From Actinacidiphila yanglinensis (lineage in GTDB: Bacteria; Actinomycetota; Actinomycetes; Streptomycetales; Streptomycetaceae), in NCBI RefSeq assembly GCF_900107965.1, contig NZ_FNVU01000002.1:671182-735181 (forward strand): a DNA stretch of 64,000 bases, read 5' to 3'. Made by a program: the position numbers and the translations under genes. This document shows positions 7,894-18,212 of this stretch, in pieces. Position 1 is the stretch's first letter; the number at the start of each line of letters is the position of its first letter. Under the pieces are notes generated by a model. That model searched no databases. It was not told the DNA's origin and saw nothing but the letters and a program-made list of their open reading frames with translations.

Positions 7894-8570
7894 GCGCACC
7901 CACCTCCTCGAACCTGCGCACCCTCGGGCAGCGGGAGACGCTGCGCGACCGGGTCAGGGACGCCCTGCGCGCCGCGGTCATCTCCGGCGAACTGGAGCCC
8001 GGCGCCGTCTACTCCGCGCCCACCCTCGGCGCGCGGTTCGGCGTCTCGCCCACCCCGGTCCGGGAGGCCATGCTCGACCTCGTCAAGGAGGGCCTGGTCG
8101 TCGCCCAGCCCAACAAGGGCTTCCGGATCACCGAGGTGTCCGAGCAGGATCTCGACAACCTGGCCGCGGTGCGGCTGCTCATCGAGCCGCCGACGGTCCG
8201 CGACTGCGTGCCCGTGATCCCCGACCGGGACCTCCCGGCGCTGCGGGCCCTGGCGCAGGACATCGTCGACGCGGTCGACCGCGAGGACCTGATCGGCTAC
8301 ATCCGGGCGGACCACGTCTTCCACCTGGCCCTGCTCGGCTACAGCGGCAACCGGCACCTGGTCGATGTCGTCTCCGACCTGCGCACCCGCACCCGGCTGC
8401 TCGGCCTGGCCCCGCTGCTGCGCAGCGGCCGGCTGGACCGCTCCGCCGCCGAGCACCACGACCTCGTGGACCTGATCGAGGCCCGCGACCCCGCCGCCGC
8501 CGAGGAACTGATGCGGCGTCACATCGGGCACGTGCGGGGCCTGTGGGCGAGCGGCACGGAAGAGCCGTGA
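7890..8570 (+). CDS. GntR-family transcriptional regulator (FCD domain)
   Basis: A 226-residue protein with an N-terminal winged helix-turn-helix (residues ~15-80, including YSAPTLGARFGVSPTPVREA and LVVAQPNKGFRITEV) and an all-helical FCD effector domain (~95-215) with the metal-type histidines seen in ADHVFHLALL and EHHDLVDLIE. FCD-GntR proteins are usually repressors released by a pathway metabolite. It sits third in the operon, overlapping both neighbours as GTGA, so it is co-transcribed with the enzymes and probably autoregulatory. The palindrome at 5914-5925 is its candidate operator. The effector could be hydroxyproline or an intermediate; that is inference. Confidence 0.88.
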   Translation: MSAPTSSNLRTLGQRETLRDRVRDALRAAVISGELEPGAVYSAPTLGARFGVSPTPVREAMLDLVKEGLVVAQPNKGFRITEVSEQDLDNLAAVRLLIEPPTVRDCVPVIPDRDLPALRALAQDIVDAVDREDLIGYIRADHVFHLALLGYSGNRHLVDVVSDLRTRTRLLGLAPLLRSGRLDRSAAEHHDLVDLIEARDPAAAEELMRRHIGHVRGLWASGTEEP

Positions 8571-9775
8571 CCGCGGCAGCCGGGAGCGCCGATCTCGTGG
8601 TCGTCGGCGCGGGCGTCGTCGGTGCGGCAGCCGCCTACTTCGCCGCGCTGGCCGGCCTGCGGGTGACGGTCGTCGAGCGCGGCGCGCCCGGGGGCGGCAC
8701 GTCCAGCGCGGGGGAGGGCAACCTGCTGGTCTCCGACAAGGAGCCCGGTCCCGAACTCGACCTCGCGCTCCACTCGCAGCGGACCTGGCGCGAGGACCTC
8801 GCCGAGCACGCCGGGCAGTGGGAGTTCGAGTCCAAGGGAGGTCTGGTCGTCGCCTCGACGGGGGACGGCGTCGCCTCCCTGCGGGAGCTGACCGCCCACC
8901 AGCGCGCCTGCGGTGTCGAGGTCGTGCAGGTCGCCGGCGCCGAACTGCGGGGGTACGAGCCGCACTTGTCCGAGGACCTCGCCGGCGGGGCGTTCTACCC
9001 CCAGGACGCCCAGCTCCAGCCGATGCTGGCGGTGGCCCACCTGCTGCGCCTGGCCCGGGGCCTGGGGGCGTCGGTGTGCCCGCACACCGAGGTGACCGGC
9101 TTCCTGCGCGACGGCGACCGGGTCACCGGCGTCATCACCACCGGGGGCGACCTGCCCGCCGGCGCGGTGCTCAACGCCGCGGGAACGTGGGCCGGCCAGG
9201 TGGCCGCGCTGGCCGGGGTGCCGCTCCCCGTCCATCCCCGGCGCGGCTTCGTCCTGGTCACCGAACCGCTGCCGGCCCGCACGATCCGGCACAAGGTCTA
9301 CGCGGCGGAGTACGTCGGCGACGTCGCCAGCTCCGACGCCGCACTGCAGACCTCGCCCGTGGTGGAGGGCACCCGCGCCGGCACCGTCCTGATCGGCGCC
9401 TCGCGCGAGCGGGTCGGCTTCGACCGCACCGTGTCGGTGCCCGCCCTCGGCGCGCTCGCTTCCAAGGCGATCGCGCTGTTCCCGATGCTGCGTCAGGTGC
9501 GCCTGATGCGGACGTACCTCGGCTTCCGCCCGTACTGCCCGGACCATCTGCCCGTCATCGGCGCCGACCCGCGGGCGCCGGGGCTGTGGCACGCCTGCGG
9601 CCACGAGGGCGCCGGCATCGGACTGGCCGCGGGAACCGGCAAGCTGATCGCCCAGGCCCTGGCGGGGCGGGAGCCGGACCTCGACCTGGCCGCGTTCGCC
9701 CCCGAGCGGTTCTCCGGGGGAGCCCCCGGGAGTTCTCCCGGCCGGCCGCGGGACACCGGGGAGGCGCGGCCGTGA
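8567..9775 (+). CDS. FAD-dependent oxidoreductase (DAO family), probable D-hydroxyproline dehydrogenase beta subunit
   Basis: A 402-residue protein with an N-terminal FAD Rossmann motif VVVGAGVVGAAAAYFAALAG and the D-amino acid/sarcosine oxidase fold (DAO). C-terminal motifs include GFRPYCPDHLPVIG and HACGHEGAGIGLAAGTGKLI. Together with the small 2Fe-2S protein and the second flavoprotein that follow, it forms the three-component arrangement of D-hydroxyproline dehydrogenase and related sarcosine or glycine oxidoreductases. It would oxidise cis-4-hydroxy-D-proline to pyrroline-4-hydroxy-2-carboxylate. The GTG start overlaps the GntR stop and its own stop overlaps the next GTG. The C-terminal ~20 residues are Gly/Pro/Arg-rich and probably disordered. 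Confidence 0.87.
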   Translation: MTAAAGSADLVVVGAGVVGAAAAYFAALAGLRVTVVERGAPGGGTSSAGEGNLLVSDKEPGPELDLALHSQRTWREDLAEHAGQWEFESKGGLVVASTGDGVASLRELTAHQRACGVEVVQVAGAELRGYEPHLSEDLAGGAFYPQDAQLQPMLAVAHLLRLARGLGASVCPHTEVTGFLRDGDRVTGVITTGGDLPAGAVLNAAGTWAGQVAALAGVPLPVHPRRGFVLVTEPLPARTIRHKVYAAEYVGDVASSDAALQTSPVVEGTRAGTVLIGASRERVGFDRTVSVPALGALASKAIALFPMLRQVRLMRTYLGFRPYCPDHLPVIGADPRAPGLWHACGHEGAGIGLAAGTGKLIAQALAGREPDLDLAAFAPERFSGGAPGSSPGRPRDTGEARP

Positions 9776-10080
9776 CGTACCGGATGACGTTCCGCGGTGC
9801 CACCGTCCCCGCCGAACCCGGGCAGAGCGTCGCCGCGGCGCTGGTGGCGGCCGGCATCCTCGACTGGCGGACCACCCGGAAGGAGGGCCGGCCGCGCGGG
9901 CTGTTCTGCGGCATCGGGATCTGCTTCGACTGCCTGATCACCGTCGACGGCGTCCCCGGCGAGCGCGCCTGCCTGGTCCCGGCCGCCGACGGCATGCGGC
10001 TGGGCGACGGCACGGACACCGGGGACGACCCCGCGGGCCCCGGACCGGGCAAGGAGGACGGCGATGCCGCATCCGCATGA
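9772..10080 (+). CDS. Small (2Fe-2S)-binding protein, probable D-hydroxyproline dehydrogenase gamma subunit
   Basis: A 102-residue ferredoxin-like protein. Four cysteines, Cys46, Cys51, Cys54 and Cys67, in GLFCGIGICFDCL and ERACLVP give the plant-type [2Fe-2S] spacing used by the small subunits of sarcosine oxidase-like and hydroxyproline dehydrogenase complexes. It likely wires electrons between the two flavin subunits encoded on either side. The last ~20 residues are an acidic, Gly/Asp-rich tail that overlaps the start of the next gene by 17 bp. The GTG start overlaps the previous stop. No export signal is present, so it should act in the cytoplasm or at the inner face of the membrane. Confidence 0.85.
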   Translation: MTYRMTFRGATVPAEPGQSVAAALVAAGILDWRTTRKEGRPRGLFCGIGICFDCLITVDGVPGERACLVPAADGMRLGDGTDTGDDPAGPGPGKEDGDAASA

Positions 10081-11566
10081 CGTGGCCGTGGTCGGTGCCG
10101 GACCGGCCGGGCTCGCCGCCGCCGTCGAGGCCGCCGAGGCGGGGCTGGACGTCGCGCTCGTCGATGCCGCCGGGCAGCCCGGCGGCCAGTACTGGCGGCA
10201 CTTCGACGAGCGGCACGCCGCTCCCGGCGACGCCCGGGGCCTCCCCGGTGGGCCGGTCTTCACGGATCTGCGCGCCCGCCTGCGCGCGCTGAGCGGCAGC
10301 GGCCGGGTCCGCTACCTCCCGGGGCGGCAGGTGTGGCTGGCCACCCGCGACGACGACGGCACCTTCACCCTCCGGACGACCGCGACGGTGTCCGCGCCCG
10401 TGTCCGCGGCCGCGTCAGTGCCCGTGTCGGCGCCCGAGTCGGTCACCGCGCGGGCGCTGATCCTCTGTCCCGGGGGGTACGACCGCCAACTGCCCGTGCC
10501 CGGCTGGGACCTGCCGGGTGTCATGGCGGCGGGCGGGGTGCAGGCCCTGCTCAAGGGACACCGCACCCTCGCCGGGAAGCGCGCGGTCGTGGCCGGCACC
10601 GGGCCGTTCCTCCTCCCGGTCGCCACCGGACTCGCCCGCGCCGGGGCGGCCGTCGCCGCCGTCGTCGAGGCCAACGGCACGCTCGGCTGGTCCCGTGACC
10701 CGCGCGGCGCGGTCTCCGCCCCCGGCAAGGGGGTCGAAGCCCTCCGCTACGCCGCCTCGATGGCCCGCCACCGCATCCCGTACCGGACCGGCACCGTCAT
10801 CCGCGAGGTCCTCGGCGACGGCAGGGTCGAGGCCGTCAGGACCGCAGTGCTCGCCCGCGACGGCCGGCCGGCCGGGCCGGAACGGGAGATCGCCGCCGAC
10901 CTGGTGGCGCTCGGCTGGGGGTTCACGCCCTCGCTCGAACTCCCGCTGATGCTGGGCGCGCGGACCCGGCTGGACCTCGACGGCTCCCTCGTCGTGGTCG
11001 TCGACGCGTTGCAGCGCAGCAGCGTGGAGGGGGTGTACGTGGCCGGCGAGGCGACCGGGGTGGGCGGCGCCGCGCTGGCCGTCGCCGAGGGCCGGCTGAG
11101 CGCGCTGGCCCTGGCCGCCTCGACGGGTGATCCGGCCGGTACGGCCGCCATCCGAAGGGTCCGGCGCCGGATCCGGCGGGCCCGGCGGTTCGCCGCCGCG
11201 ATGCACCGGGCCTACCCGGTCCCGGCCGGCTGGCCGCGGTGGCTGCCGGACTCGGCCGTGGTGTGCCGCTGCGAGGAGGTCACCTACGGGGACCTCCGCC
11301 ACGCGCACGCCGACCTCGGCGCGACCGACCCGCGCACCCTGAAGATGCTGGCCCGCCCGGGGATGGGGTGGTGCCAGGGCAGGATCTGCGGGTTCGCCAC
11401 CGCGGGGATCGCGTCCTGCCTGAGCGGCCGCCCCAGCACCGCGGAGGACCTGCGGGCACTGTCCGGCCGTACCCCCGCGGCCCCGGTCCGCCTCGGCGAA
11501 CTCGCGGCGCTGGCCGAGGAGACGGGGGGTGGCGGCCCCGCCGAGGAGACGGGCGGCAGCTCCTGA
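10064..11566 (+). CDS. NAD(P)/FAD-dependent oxidoreductase with BFD-like [2Fe-2S] domain, probable D-hydroxyproline dehydrogenase alpha subunit
   Basis: A 500-residue flavoprotein. An FAD-binding motif VVGAGPAGLAAAVEAAEAG lies at residues ~9-27, a second dinucleotide fold around VVAGTGPFLLPVATGLA, and an FAD-closing motif GVYVAGEATGVGGAALAVAEG. The C-terminal region has the BFD-like cysteine cluster VCRCEEVTYGD and WCQGRICG that binds a [2Fe-2S] centre. This is the alpha subunit layout of three-component D-hydroxyproline dehydrogenase and of octopine/opine-oxidase-like enzymes. Residues ~105-125 form a Ser/Ala/Pro/Val-rich run inserted between beta strands, an oddity that may be a flexible loop. 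It is the last gene of the operon. No ketoglutarate-semialdehyde dehydrogenase follows. Confidence 0.87.
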   Translation: MPHPHDVAVVGAGPAGLAAAVEAAEAGLDVALVDAAGQPGGQYWRHFDERHAAPGDARGLPGGPVFTDLRARLRALSGSGRVRYLPGRQVWLATRDDDGTFTLRTTATVSAPVSAAASVPVSAPESVTARALILCPGGYDRQLPVPGWDLPGVMAAGGVQALLKGHRTLAGKRAVVAGTGPFLLPVATGLARAGAAVAAVVEANGTLGWSRDPRGAVSAPGKGVEALRYAASMARHRIPYRTGTVIREVLGDGRVEAVRTAVLARDGRPAGPEREIAADLVALGWGFTPSLELPLMLGARTRLDLDGSLVVVVDALQRSSVEGVYVAGEATGVGGAALAVAEGRLSALALAASTGDPAGTAAIRRVRRRIRRARRFAAAMHRAYPVPAGWPRWLPDSAVVCRCEEVTYGDLRHAHADLGATDPRTLKMLARPGMGWCQGRICGFATAGIASCLSGRPSTAEDLRALSGRTPAAPVRLGELAALAEETGGGGPAEETGGSS

Positions 11567-11576
11567 CGCGTCCGGT

Positions 11577-11603
11577 GCCGGGCGGTACGCAGCCCTGCCC
11601 GGC
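11577..11603. terminator. Possible terminator hairpin between convergent operons
   Basis: GCCGGGC at 11577-11583 pairs with GCCCGGC at 11597-11603 across a 13-nt loop. It sits in the 69-bp gap between the convergent hydroxyproline operon and sdaA. There is no T-tract, as is common in Streptomyces. A second small hairpin, GACGG/CCGTC, follows near 11622-11636. Weak evidence. Confidence 0.3.
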
Positions 11604-11635
11604 GGATCACGCCGGCGGGACCGACGGCTCCACCG

Positions 11636-13021
<1,386 letters not shown>

Positions 13022-13144
13022 GGTGTTCTTTGCTCCTGGGGTGCGCGGACGCCGTCGTCCGGCGAAGGGTGCTCGGGTGCCTTGTGGGCCCGGCGCCCGG
13101 ACCCGGCCCCTGGATGTGGGCCGGGCGGGCGTGCTGTACCCCTG

Positions 13145-14419
13145 CTACAGCCCCGGGTACAGCGGGTGCTTGTCCGCCAGTGCCGTGACCCGCTTGCGCA
13201 GGGGACCGCTCTCCGACGGCGGGAACGCCGGCGTCGCGGTCAGCGTCGCGGCGATGATGTCGGCGACCTCGCGGAAGTCGTCGGCGGTGAAGCCCCGCGT
13301 GGCCAGCGCGGGCGTGCCGATCCGCAGGCCCGAGGTGACCATCGGGGGCCGGGGGTCGTTCGGGACCGCGTTGCGGTTGACGGTGATGCCGACCGCGTGC
13401 AGCCGGTCCTCGGCCTGCTGGCCGTCGAGCGCGGAGTTGCGCAGGTCGACCAGGACCAAGTGGACATCGGTGCCGCCGGAGAGCACGGAGATGCCGAGTT
13501 CCGCCACGTCCGGCCGGGTCAGCCGGTCGGCGAGGATCTTCGCGCCCTCCAGGGTACGGGACTGGCGGTCCTTGAACTCGTCCGTCGCCGCGGCCTTGAA
13601 CGCGACCGCCTTCGCGGCGATCACGTGCTCCAGCGGACCGCCCTGCTGGCCGGGGAAGACCGCCGAGTTGATCTTCTTGGCGAGGTCGGCCTTCGCCAGG
13701 ATCACCCCGCCGCGCGGGCCGCCGAGCGTCTTGTGGGTCGTGGTGGTGACCACGTCGGCGTACGGCACGGGGGAGGGGTGCAGTCCGGCCGCGACCAGCC
13801 CGGCGAAGTGCGCCATGTCGACCATCAGGTAGGCGCCGACCTCGTCGGCGATCCGGCGGAACTCCGCGAAGTCCAGCTGCCGCGGGTAGGCCGACCAGCC
13901 CGCGACGATCAGCTGCGGGCGGTGCTCCTTGGCCAGCCGCTCCACCTCGGCCATGTCGACCAGGTTGGTCTCGGCGTCCACGTGGTAGGCGGCGACCTTG
14001 TACAGCTTGCCGGAGAAGTTGATCTTCATGCCGTGGGTCAGGTGCCCGCCGTGCGCCAGGTCCAGGCCGAGGATGGTGTCACCCGGCTTGATCAGGGCGA
14101 ACATCGCGGCGGCGTTGGCCTGGGCGCCCGAGTGCGGCTGCACGTTGGCCGCCTCCGCGCCGAACAGCGCCTTGACCCGGTCGATGGCGAGCTGCTCGAT
14201 CACGTCGACGTGCTCGCAGCCGCCGTAGTAGCGGCGGCCCGGGTAGCCCTCGGCGTACTTGTTGGTGAGGACCGAGCCCTGCGCCTCCAGCACGGCGACC
14301 GGCGCGAAGTTCTCGGACGCGATCATCTCCAGCGTGGACTGCTGGCGCAGCAGTTCGGCGTCGACCGCGGCGGCCACATCCGGGTCGAAGTCGTGCAGGG
14401 ACTGGTTCAGCAACGACAT
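13145..14419 (-). CDS. glyA: Serine hydroxymethyltransferase
   Basis: A 424-residue PLP enzyme interconverting serine and glycine with tetrahydrofolate. Visible hallmarks are LEMIASENF near the N-terminus, the [21 protein letters not shown] region, and the PLP lysine in [16 protein letters not shown] (Lys230). Length is normal. It starts 11 bp after the gcvH stop, so the two share an mRNA under the glycine riboswitch. In this operon it would use the methylene-THF made by the glycine cleavage system to make serine for SdaA. Streptomyces often carries a second glyA elsewhere, so this copy may be the catabolic one; that is inference. Confidence 0.96.
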   Translation of the reverse strand: MSLLNQSLHDFDPDVAAAVDAELLRQQSTLEMIASENFAPVAVLEAQGSVLTNKYAEGYPGRRYYGGCEHVDVIEQLAIDRVKALFGAEAANVQPHSGAQANAAAMFALIKPGDTILGLDLAHGGHLTHGMKINFSGKLYKVAAYHVDAETNLVDMAEVERLAKEHRPQLIVAGWSAYPRQLDFAEFRRIADEVGAYLMVDMAHFAGLVAAGLHPSPVPYADVVTTTTHKTLGGPRGGVILAKADLAKKINSAVFPGQQGGPLEHVIAAKAVAFKAAATDEFKDRQSRTLEGAKILADRLTRPDVAELGISVLSGGTDVHLVLVDLRNSALDGQQAEDRLHAVGITVNRNAVPNDPRPPMVTSGLRIGTPALATRGFTADDFREVADIIAATLTATPAFPPSESGPLRKRVTALADKHPLYPGL

Positions 14420-14429
14420 CGCGGGTCCC

Positions 14430-14810
14430 TCAGCTCTCGATGAAGGCGTCGTACTCGGTGGCGGACAGCAGGTCGGACGGCTCCTCGGCGACCTTCACCT
14501 TGAACAGCCAGCCGCCCTCGAAGGGCGCGGAGTTCACCAGCGACGGGTCGTCGGCGACGTCCTGGTTGGCCTCGGTGACCTCACCGCTGACCGGCGAGTA
14601 CAGGTCGCTGACCGACTTGGTCGACTCCAGCTCGCCGCAGGTCTCCCCGGCGGTCACCGTGGCGCCCACCTCGGGGAGCTGGACGAAGACCACGTCACCG
14701 AGCGCGTCGGCCGCGTGCGAGGTGATGCCCACCGTGGCCACGCCGTCGGCGGGGGCGGAGAGCCACTCGTGCTCCTTGCTGTAACGAAGCTGCTCAGGGT
14801 TGATGCTCAT
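14430..14810 (-). CDS. gcvH: Glycine cleavage system H protein
   Basis: A 126-residue lipoyl-domain protein. The lipoylation motif [13 protein letters not shown] places the modified lysine at Lys65, and the N-terminus [11 protein letters not shown] is typical. H protein shuttles the aminomethyl group of glycine among the P, T and L proteins in the cytoplasm. A 118-bp gap separates it from gcvT upstream, and glyA follows after 10 bp. The gene for the P protein is not in this operon; in Streptomyces it is usually at another locus. Confidence 0.96.
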   Translation of the reverse strand: MSINPEQLRYSKEHEWLSAPADGVATVGITSHAADALGDVVFVQLPEVGATVTAGETCGELESTKSVSDLYSPVSGEVTEANQDVADDPSLVNSAPFEGGWLFKVKVAEEPSDLLSATEYDAFIES

Positions 14811-14928
14811 GCGGAAATTCTCCCGGATCGACAGGGTGCGCGCGTGCGCGGCACGGCAAACGGAAAGGTAAGGGCTCAGGACGGAGAGCCGGCGGAGCCG
14901 GGATGGCGCGGCCGGCGCGCCCGGCGGC

Positions 14929-16044
14929 TCAGCGCCGGCGCTTGTAGAAGGGCAGCGCCACGACCTCGTACGGCTCCTTCGAGCCGCGGATGTCCACCGC
15001 GACCCCCGGCGTGCCGGGCGTGGCGTGCGCCGCGTCCACGTAGGCCATCGCGATCGGCTTGCCCAGCGTGGGCGACGGGGCGCCCGAGGTGACCTCGCCG
15101 ATCACGGCGCCCGAGGCGTCCGTGACCGGGTAGCCGGCCCGCGGCACCCGGCGGCCCTGGGCCACCAGCCCGACCAGCGTGCGCGGCGGCACGTCCGCCG
15201 CCCGCTCGGCGGCCGCGCCCAGCGCGTCGCGCCCGACGAAGTCCTCCGGCTTATCGAACTTCACCACCCGGCCCAGGCCCGCGTCGAAGGGCGTGACGGC
15301 CGCGGTCAGCTCGTGCCCGTACAGCGGCATGCCCGCCTCCAGGCGCAGCGTGTCGCGGCAGGACAACCCGCACGGCACCAGGCCGGCGGGCTCGCCGGCG
15401 TCGGTCAGGGCCTGCCACAGCCGCTCCGCGTCGGCGGGCGCGACGAACAGCTCGAAGCCGTCCTCCCCGGTGTAGCCGGTCCGGGCGATCAGCGCGTCCA
15501 CCCCGGCGACGGTGCCGGGCAGGCCGGCGTAGTACTTCAGCCCGTCCAGATCGGCGTCGGTCACCGACTTCATGATCGCCGGGGCCTGCGGGCCCTGGAC
15601 CGCCAGCAGCGCGTACGCCGCACGGTCGTCGCGGACCTGCGCGTCGTAGCCGGCGGCCCGCAGCGCGACCGCGTCCAGCACGGTCTGCGCGTTGGACGCG
15701 TTGGCGACGATCATGAACTCCTGCTCGGCGAGCCGGTAGACGATCAGGTCGTCGAGGATGCCGCCGTCGGTCGCGCAGATCATCGTGTAGCGGGCCCGGC
15801 CGACCGCCAGCGCGGACAGGTGGCCCACCAGGGCGTGGTCCAGCGCCTCGCCCGCCTGCGGGCCGGTCACGGTGATCTCGCCCATGTGCGACAGGTCGAA
15901 GAGCCCGGCCCGCTCACGGACGGCCAGGTGCTCCTCGCGCTCGCTGGCGTAGCGCAGCGGCATGTCCCAGCCGGCGAAGTCGGTCATGGTCGCGCCGAGT
16001 GCGCGGTGCAGGGCGTCGAGCGCGGTACGACGGGGTTCGCTCAT
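14929..16044 (-). CDS. gcvT: Glycine cleavage system aminomethyltransferase (T protein)
   Basis: A 371-residue enzyme ([15 protein letters not shown]) of the T-protein/DMGDH family. It shows [23 protein letters not shown] and [13 protein letters not shown] at the N-terminus, [13 protein letters not shown] in the middle, and a C-terminal [21 protein letters not shown]. It releases ammonia from the H-protein-bound intermediate and transfers the C1 unit to THF. The ATG at 16044 is chosen over upstream extensions because GGGAG lies at suitable distance and the riboswitch aptamer ends close upstream. It is the first gene of the gcvT-gcvH-glyA-sdaA unit. Confidence 0.95.
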   Translation of the reverse strand: MSEPRRTALDALHRALGATMTDFAGWDMPLRYASEREEHLAVRERAGLFDLSHMGEITVTGPQAGEALDHALVGHLSALAVGRARYTMICATDGGILDDLIVYRLAEQEFMIVANASNAQTVLDAVALRAAGYDAQVRDDRAAYALLAVQGPQAPAIMKSVTDADLDGLKYYAGLPGTVAGVDALIARTGYTGEDGFELFVAPADAERLWQALTDAGEPAGLVPCGLSCRDTLRLEAGMPLYGHELTAAVTPFDAGLGRVVKFDKPEDFVGRDALGAAAERAADVPPRTLVGLVAQGRRVPRAGYPVTDASGAVIGEVTSGAPSPTLGKPIAMAYVDAAHATPGTPGVAVDIRGSKEPYEVVALPFYKRRR

Positions 16045-16099
16045 CGGTGACAGGCTCCCAGGCTCGGTCTCGGTCAGGAGGAAGGAGGGACGACAAAGG

Positions 16100-16349
16100 G
16101 TCGCCTCCCCATCTGTCATCGGAACCTGAGAGGTTCACCGTGAACCCCGCTCGGGCGGGCTCCCGGTTTGCACCTTGGGTGGACGGGCCCGTGCACCCGT
16201 GGGTGTACGGAGGGACCGCCGCTTTTCAGATCTGCCTCGCCCGCGCGGTATCTGTGCCTGAGAGATTCAAGGGAGGGCTTGCTCCTTCGGCGCCCGTCCC
16301 ACCGCCCGCGAGCTGGTCGCGTGCGCCGGTCCGGAACTCTCCCGCGCGG
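16100..16349 (-). promoter_or_regulatory. Glycine riboswitch (tandem aptamer) upstream of gcvT
   Basis: Read on the minus strand, the leader begins CGCGCGGGAGAGTTCC, then GCGCCGAAGGAGCAA, then AATCTCTCAGGCA (first aptamer, about 16258-16349). After a ~120-nt segment it ends AACCTCTCAGGTTCCGATGACAG (second aptamer end, about 16110-16140). The GGGAGAG, GCCGAAGGAGCAA and CTCTCAGG boxes are diagnostic of glycine riboswitches. The position directly before gcvT is the classical one. Binding of glycine normally turns expression on, so glycine excess would induce its conversion to serine and pyruvate. The exact 5' end and the expression platform are not resolved. Confidence 0.85.
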
Positions 16350-16478
16350 CCTCGAACGGCCGGTATGCAAGTTGTGGCCTTCATCATTGCATGCTCCGCG
16401 ACCCGGGCCCCCGGCAGCGGCTAGGGTTTTCCCGGCACAGACGCCACAGACGCGGTACATGGGCGGACAAGGGTGGAC

Positions 16479-17258
16479 ATGGAGAATCCGGCACCGTACA
16501 TATGGCCGGCCAACGAGCTGGAAGAGGTGCTGGGCGCGAGCCTCGGCAACCCCTCGGCCACCCCCAGGCTGCTCGAAGTGCTCGGCCGCTCCAAGGTCTG
16601 GGTGCCGCTGCCGAACGGCGGCGCACCGGACGCGGCCGGCCTCGACCTGCCCACCGTCGTGCTGGGCGGCGCGCCCTACGTGCCCGTCTTCAGCTCCGAG
16701 CAGCAGTTCCGGCAGGCGGCCGACGGCATGCCGTGCACGGTCGCCCCGGTGCACGAGTTCGCCCGCGGGCTGCCGCCGCTGGTCGGGATCGCGGTCAACC
16801 CGGGCGGGGCGGTGGGCGTGCCGCTGCCGCCCGCCGCGGTCGCCGAACTGTGCCGCCCGGTGCCGGGCGAGCGGGCGGCTGCGATCCCCGGCATCCCCGG
16901 CGTCCGCGGTGGCGACGCGCCGCCCGGCGCCCGGGTGCGGCTGTGGGAGCCGGACCACGACACCGAGCCGGTGGACTTCCTCGCCGCCTCGGCCGGCGAG
17001 TTCGCGGTCACCCCGGTGGTGCTCACCGCCCGCCGCGCGCTGGCCGCGGTGGAGGAGGAGCCGCCCGCGCTGTTCGTCGGCGTGGAACTGGACCGCTGGA
17101 CGGAGGACGACCGGGCCGCGGCGATGGGCGCGCTCGGCCGGGCGATGGGCGCGGCCCCGCCGCCCTGGCCGGTGCACCTGATCCTGCTGGACGTCGCCCA
17201 GGACCCGGTGAGCGACTGGATGCTGGAGACGGTGCAGCCGTTCTTCGCCCGCGACTGA
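16479..17258 (+). CDS. SseB-family protein (first of two)
   Basis: A 259-residue protein starting MENPAPYIWPANELEEVL, with the SseB fold: an N-terminal VWVPLPNGG strand, PTVVLGGAPYVPVFSSEQQF, and a C-terminal half with PPALFVGVELDRW. SseB was named in E. coli for enhanced serine sensitivity; its molecular job is unclear. The placement next to the glycine/serine operon fits that theme. ATG 16479 is preferred to the GTG at 16473 because AAGGG lies just before it. A -10-like TAGGGT at 16422-16427 gives a leader of about 45 nt, and the gene is divergent from the gcvT riboswitch. Confidence 0.8.
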   Translation: MENPAPYIWPANELEEVLGASLGNPSATPRLLEVLGRSKVWVPLPNGGAPDAAGLDLPTVVLGGAPYVPVFSSEQQFRQAADGMPCTVAPVHEFARGLPPLVGIAVNPGGAVGVPLPPAAVAELCRPVPGERAAAIPGIPGVRGGDAPPGARVRLWEPDHDTEPVDFLAASAGEFAVTPVVLTARRALAAVEEEPPALFVGVELDRWTEDDRAAAMGALGRAMGAAPPPWPVHLILLDVAQDPVSDWMLETVQPFFARD

Positions 17259-17421
17259 GCCCGCGCGCCGCCGAGCCGGACGGACCGGCGGGCCGGCGTT
17301 CAACGGCCGTATACCGGGCCTATAGCCGGTGCGGCTTGAGTCGATCGGCATACCGCTGGGGACACTCGACCTGGTTTGATGTCGTGCGAACAGCAAAACG
17401 AGGGGAAAGGGGCGGTCCCAC

Positions 17422-18150
17422 GTGATCGCGGGCGCGCAAGGCGGTGCGGCGCCGGCCGGCCATGTGGAGCAGATGCTGCTCCAGGTGGCGCCCGGCCGGT
17501 TCGACGCATACGAGAACCTGCTCGCGTCACTCGCCGAGGGCCAGGTGTGGATGCTGCTGTGGCACGGCAGTTCCGGGTCGTCCGACGCGCAGTACGGCAC
17601 GATGGAGATCGGCGGGTACGGCTACGCCCCGTGCTTCACCTCGCCGCGGGAGATGGCCGCCAGCGGCTGGAACCGCGAGCACGAGATGGTCTCCGGGCAG
17701 GACATCGCGCAGACCCTCTACCCGGACCGCTCCGGGCTGTGGCTCAACCCGCACGCGGCCGACGGCGGCGTCGGCATCCCCTGGGCGGACCTGCGCCGGA
17801 TCGCGATCGGTCTCGACCTGCTGCCCGCCGGGCCACTCCAGATCGGGGAGCCGTCGCTCCAGATGCCGCAGTTCTACGCGTTGCTGGCGCAGGCGGCGCA
17901 CCGTACCCCCGCGGTGCGGGCGCTGCGCCAGGCGTGGGTGCAGCCGGTACTCGGCGAGCCGTACCTCGCGATCGGGGTGGAGCTCTACGAGGGGGCCGGG
18001 CAGGCCCTGGAGTCGGTGCGGTTGATGATGCAGCAGGCGGTGGGCGGGGTACCGGACGGGGTGGCCGTCTCCACGGTGGCGATGGCCGATCCGTACGATG
18101 CGGTGGCGCTGTGGATGCGGACGTTCGGGCGGCCGTTCTTCGATCGCTAG
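17422..18150 (+). CDS. SseB-family protein (second of two)
   Basis: A 242-residue protein from GTG at 17422, with an AAAGGGG site upstream. It carries an SseB-like C-terminal domain (EPYLAIGVELYEGAGQALESV, DPYDAVALWMRTFGRPFFDR). The ending FGRPFFDR parallels VQPFFARD in the gene before it, so the pair look like diverged duplicates or partners. The 163-bp gap between them suggests a separate promoter. Function is not known; a link to serine metabolism is inferred only from the family name and location. It converges on a DUF885 gene, with a large palindromic element in between. Confidence 0.75.
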   Translation: MIAGAQGGAAPAGHVEQMLLQVAPGRFDAYENLLASLAEGQVWMLLWHGSSGSSDAQYGTMEIGGYGYAPCFTSPREMAASGWNREHEMVSGQDIAQTLYPDRSGLWLNPHAADGGVGIPWADLRRIAIGLDLLPAGPLQIGEPSLQMPQFYALLAQAAHRTPAVRALRQAWVQPVLGEPYLAIGVELYEGAGQALESVRLMMQQAVGGVPDGVAVSTVAMADPYDAVALWMRTFGRPFFDR

Positions 18151-18212
18151 GGTGCCCCGGACCCCGCCGGGGTGCCCCTGACCCTCCAGGGTGCCCCTGT
18201 CCGCCGGTTGAG

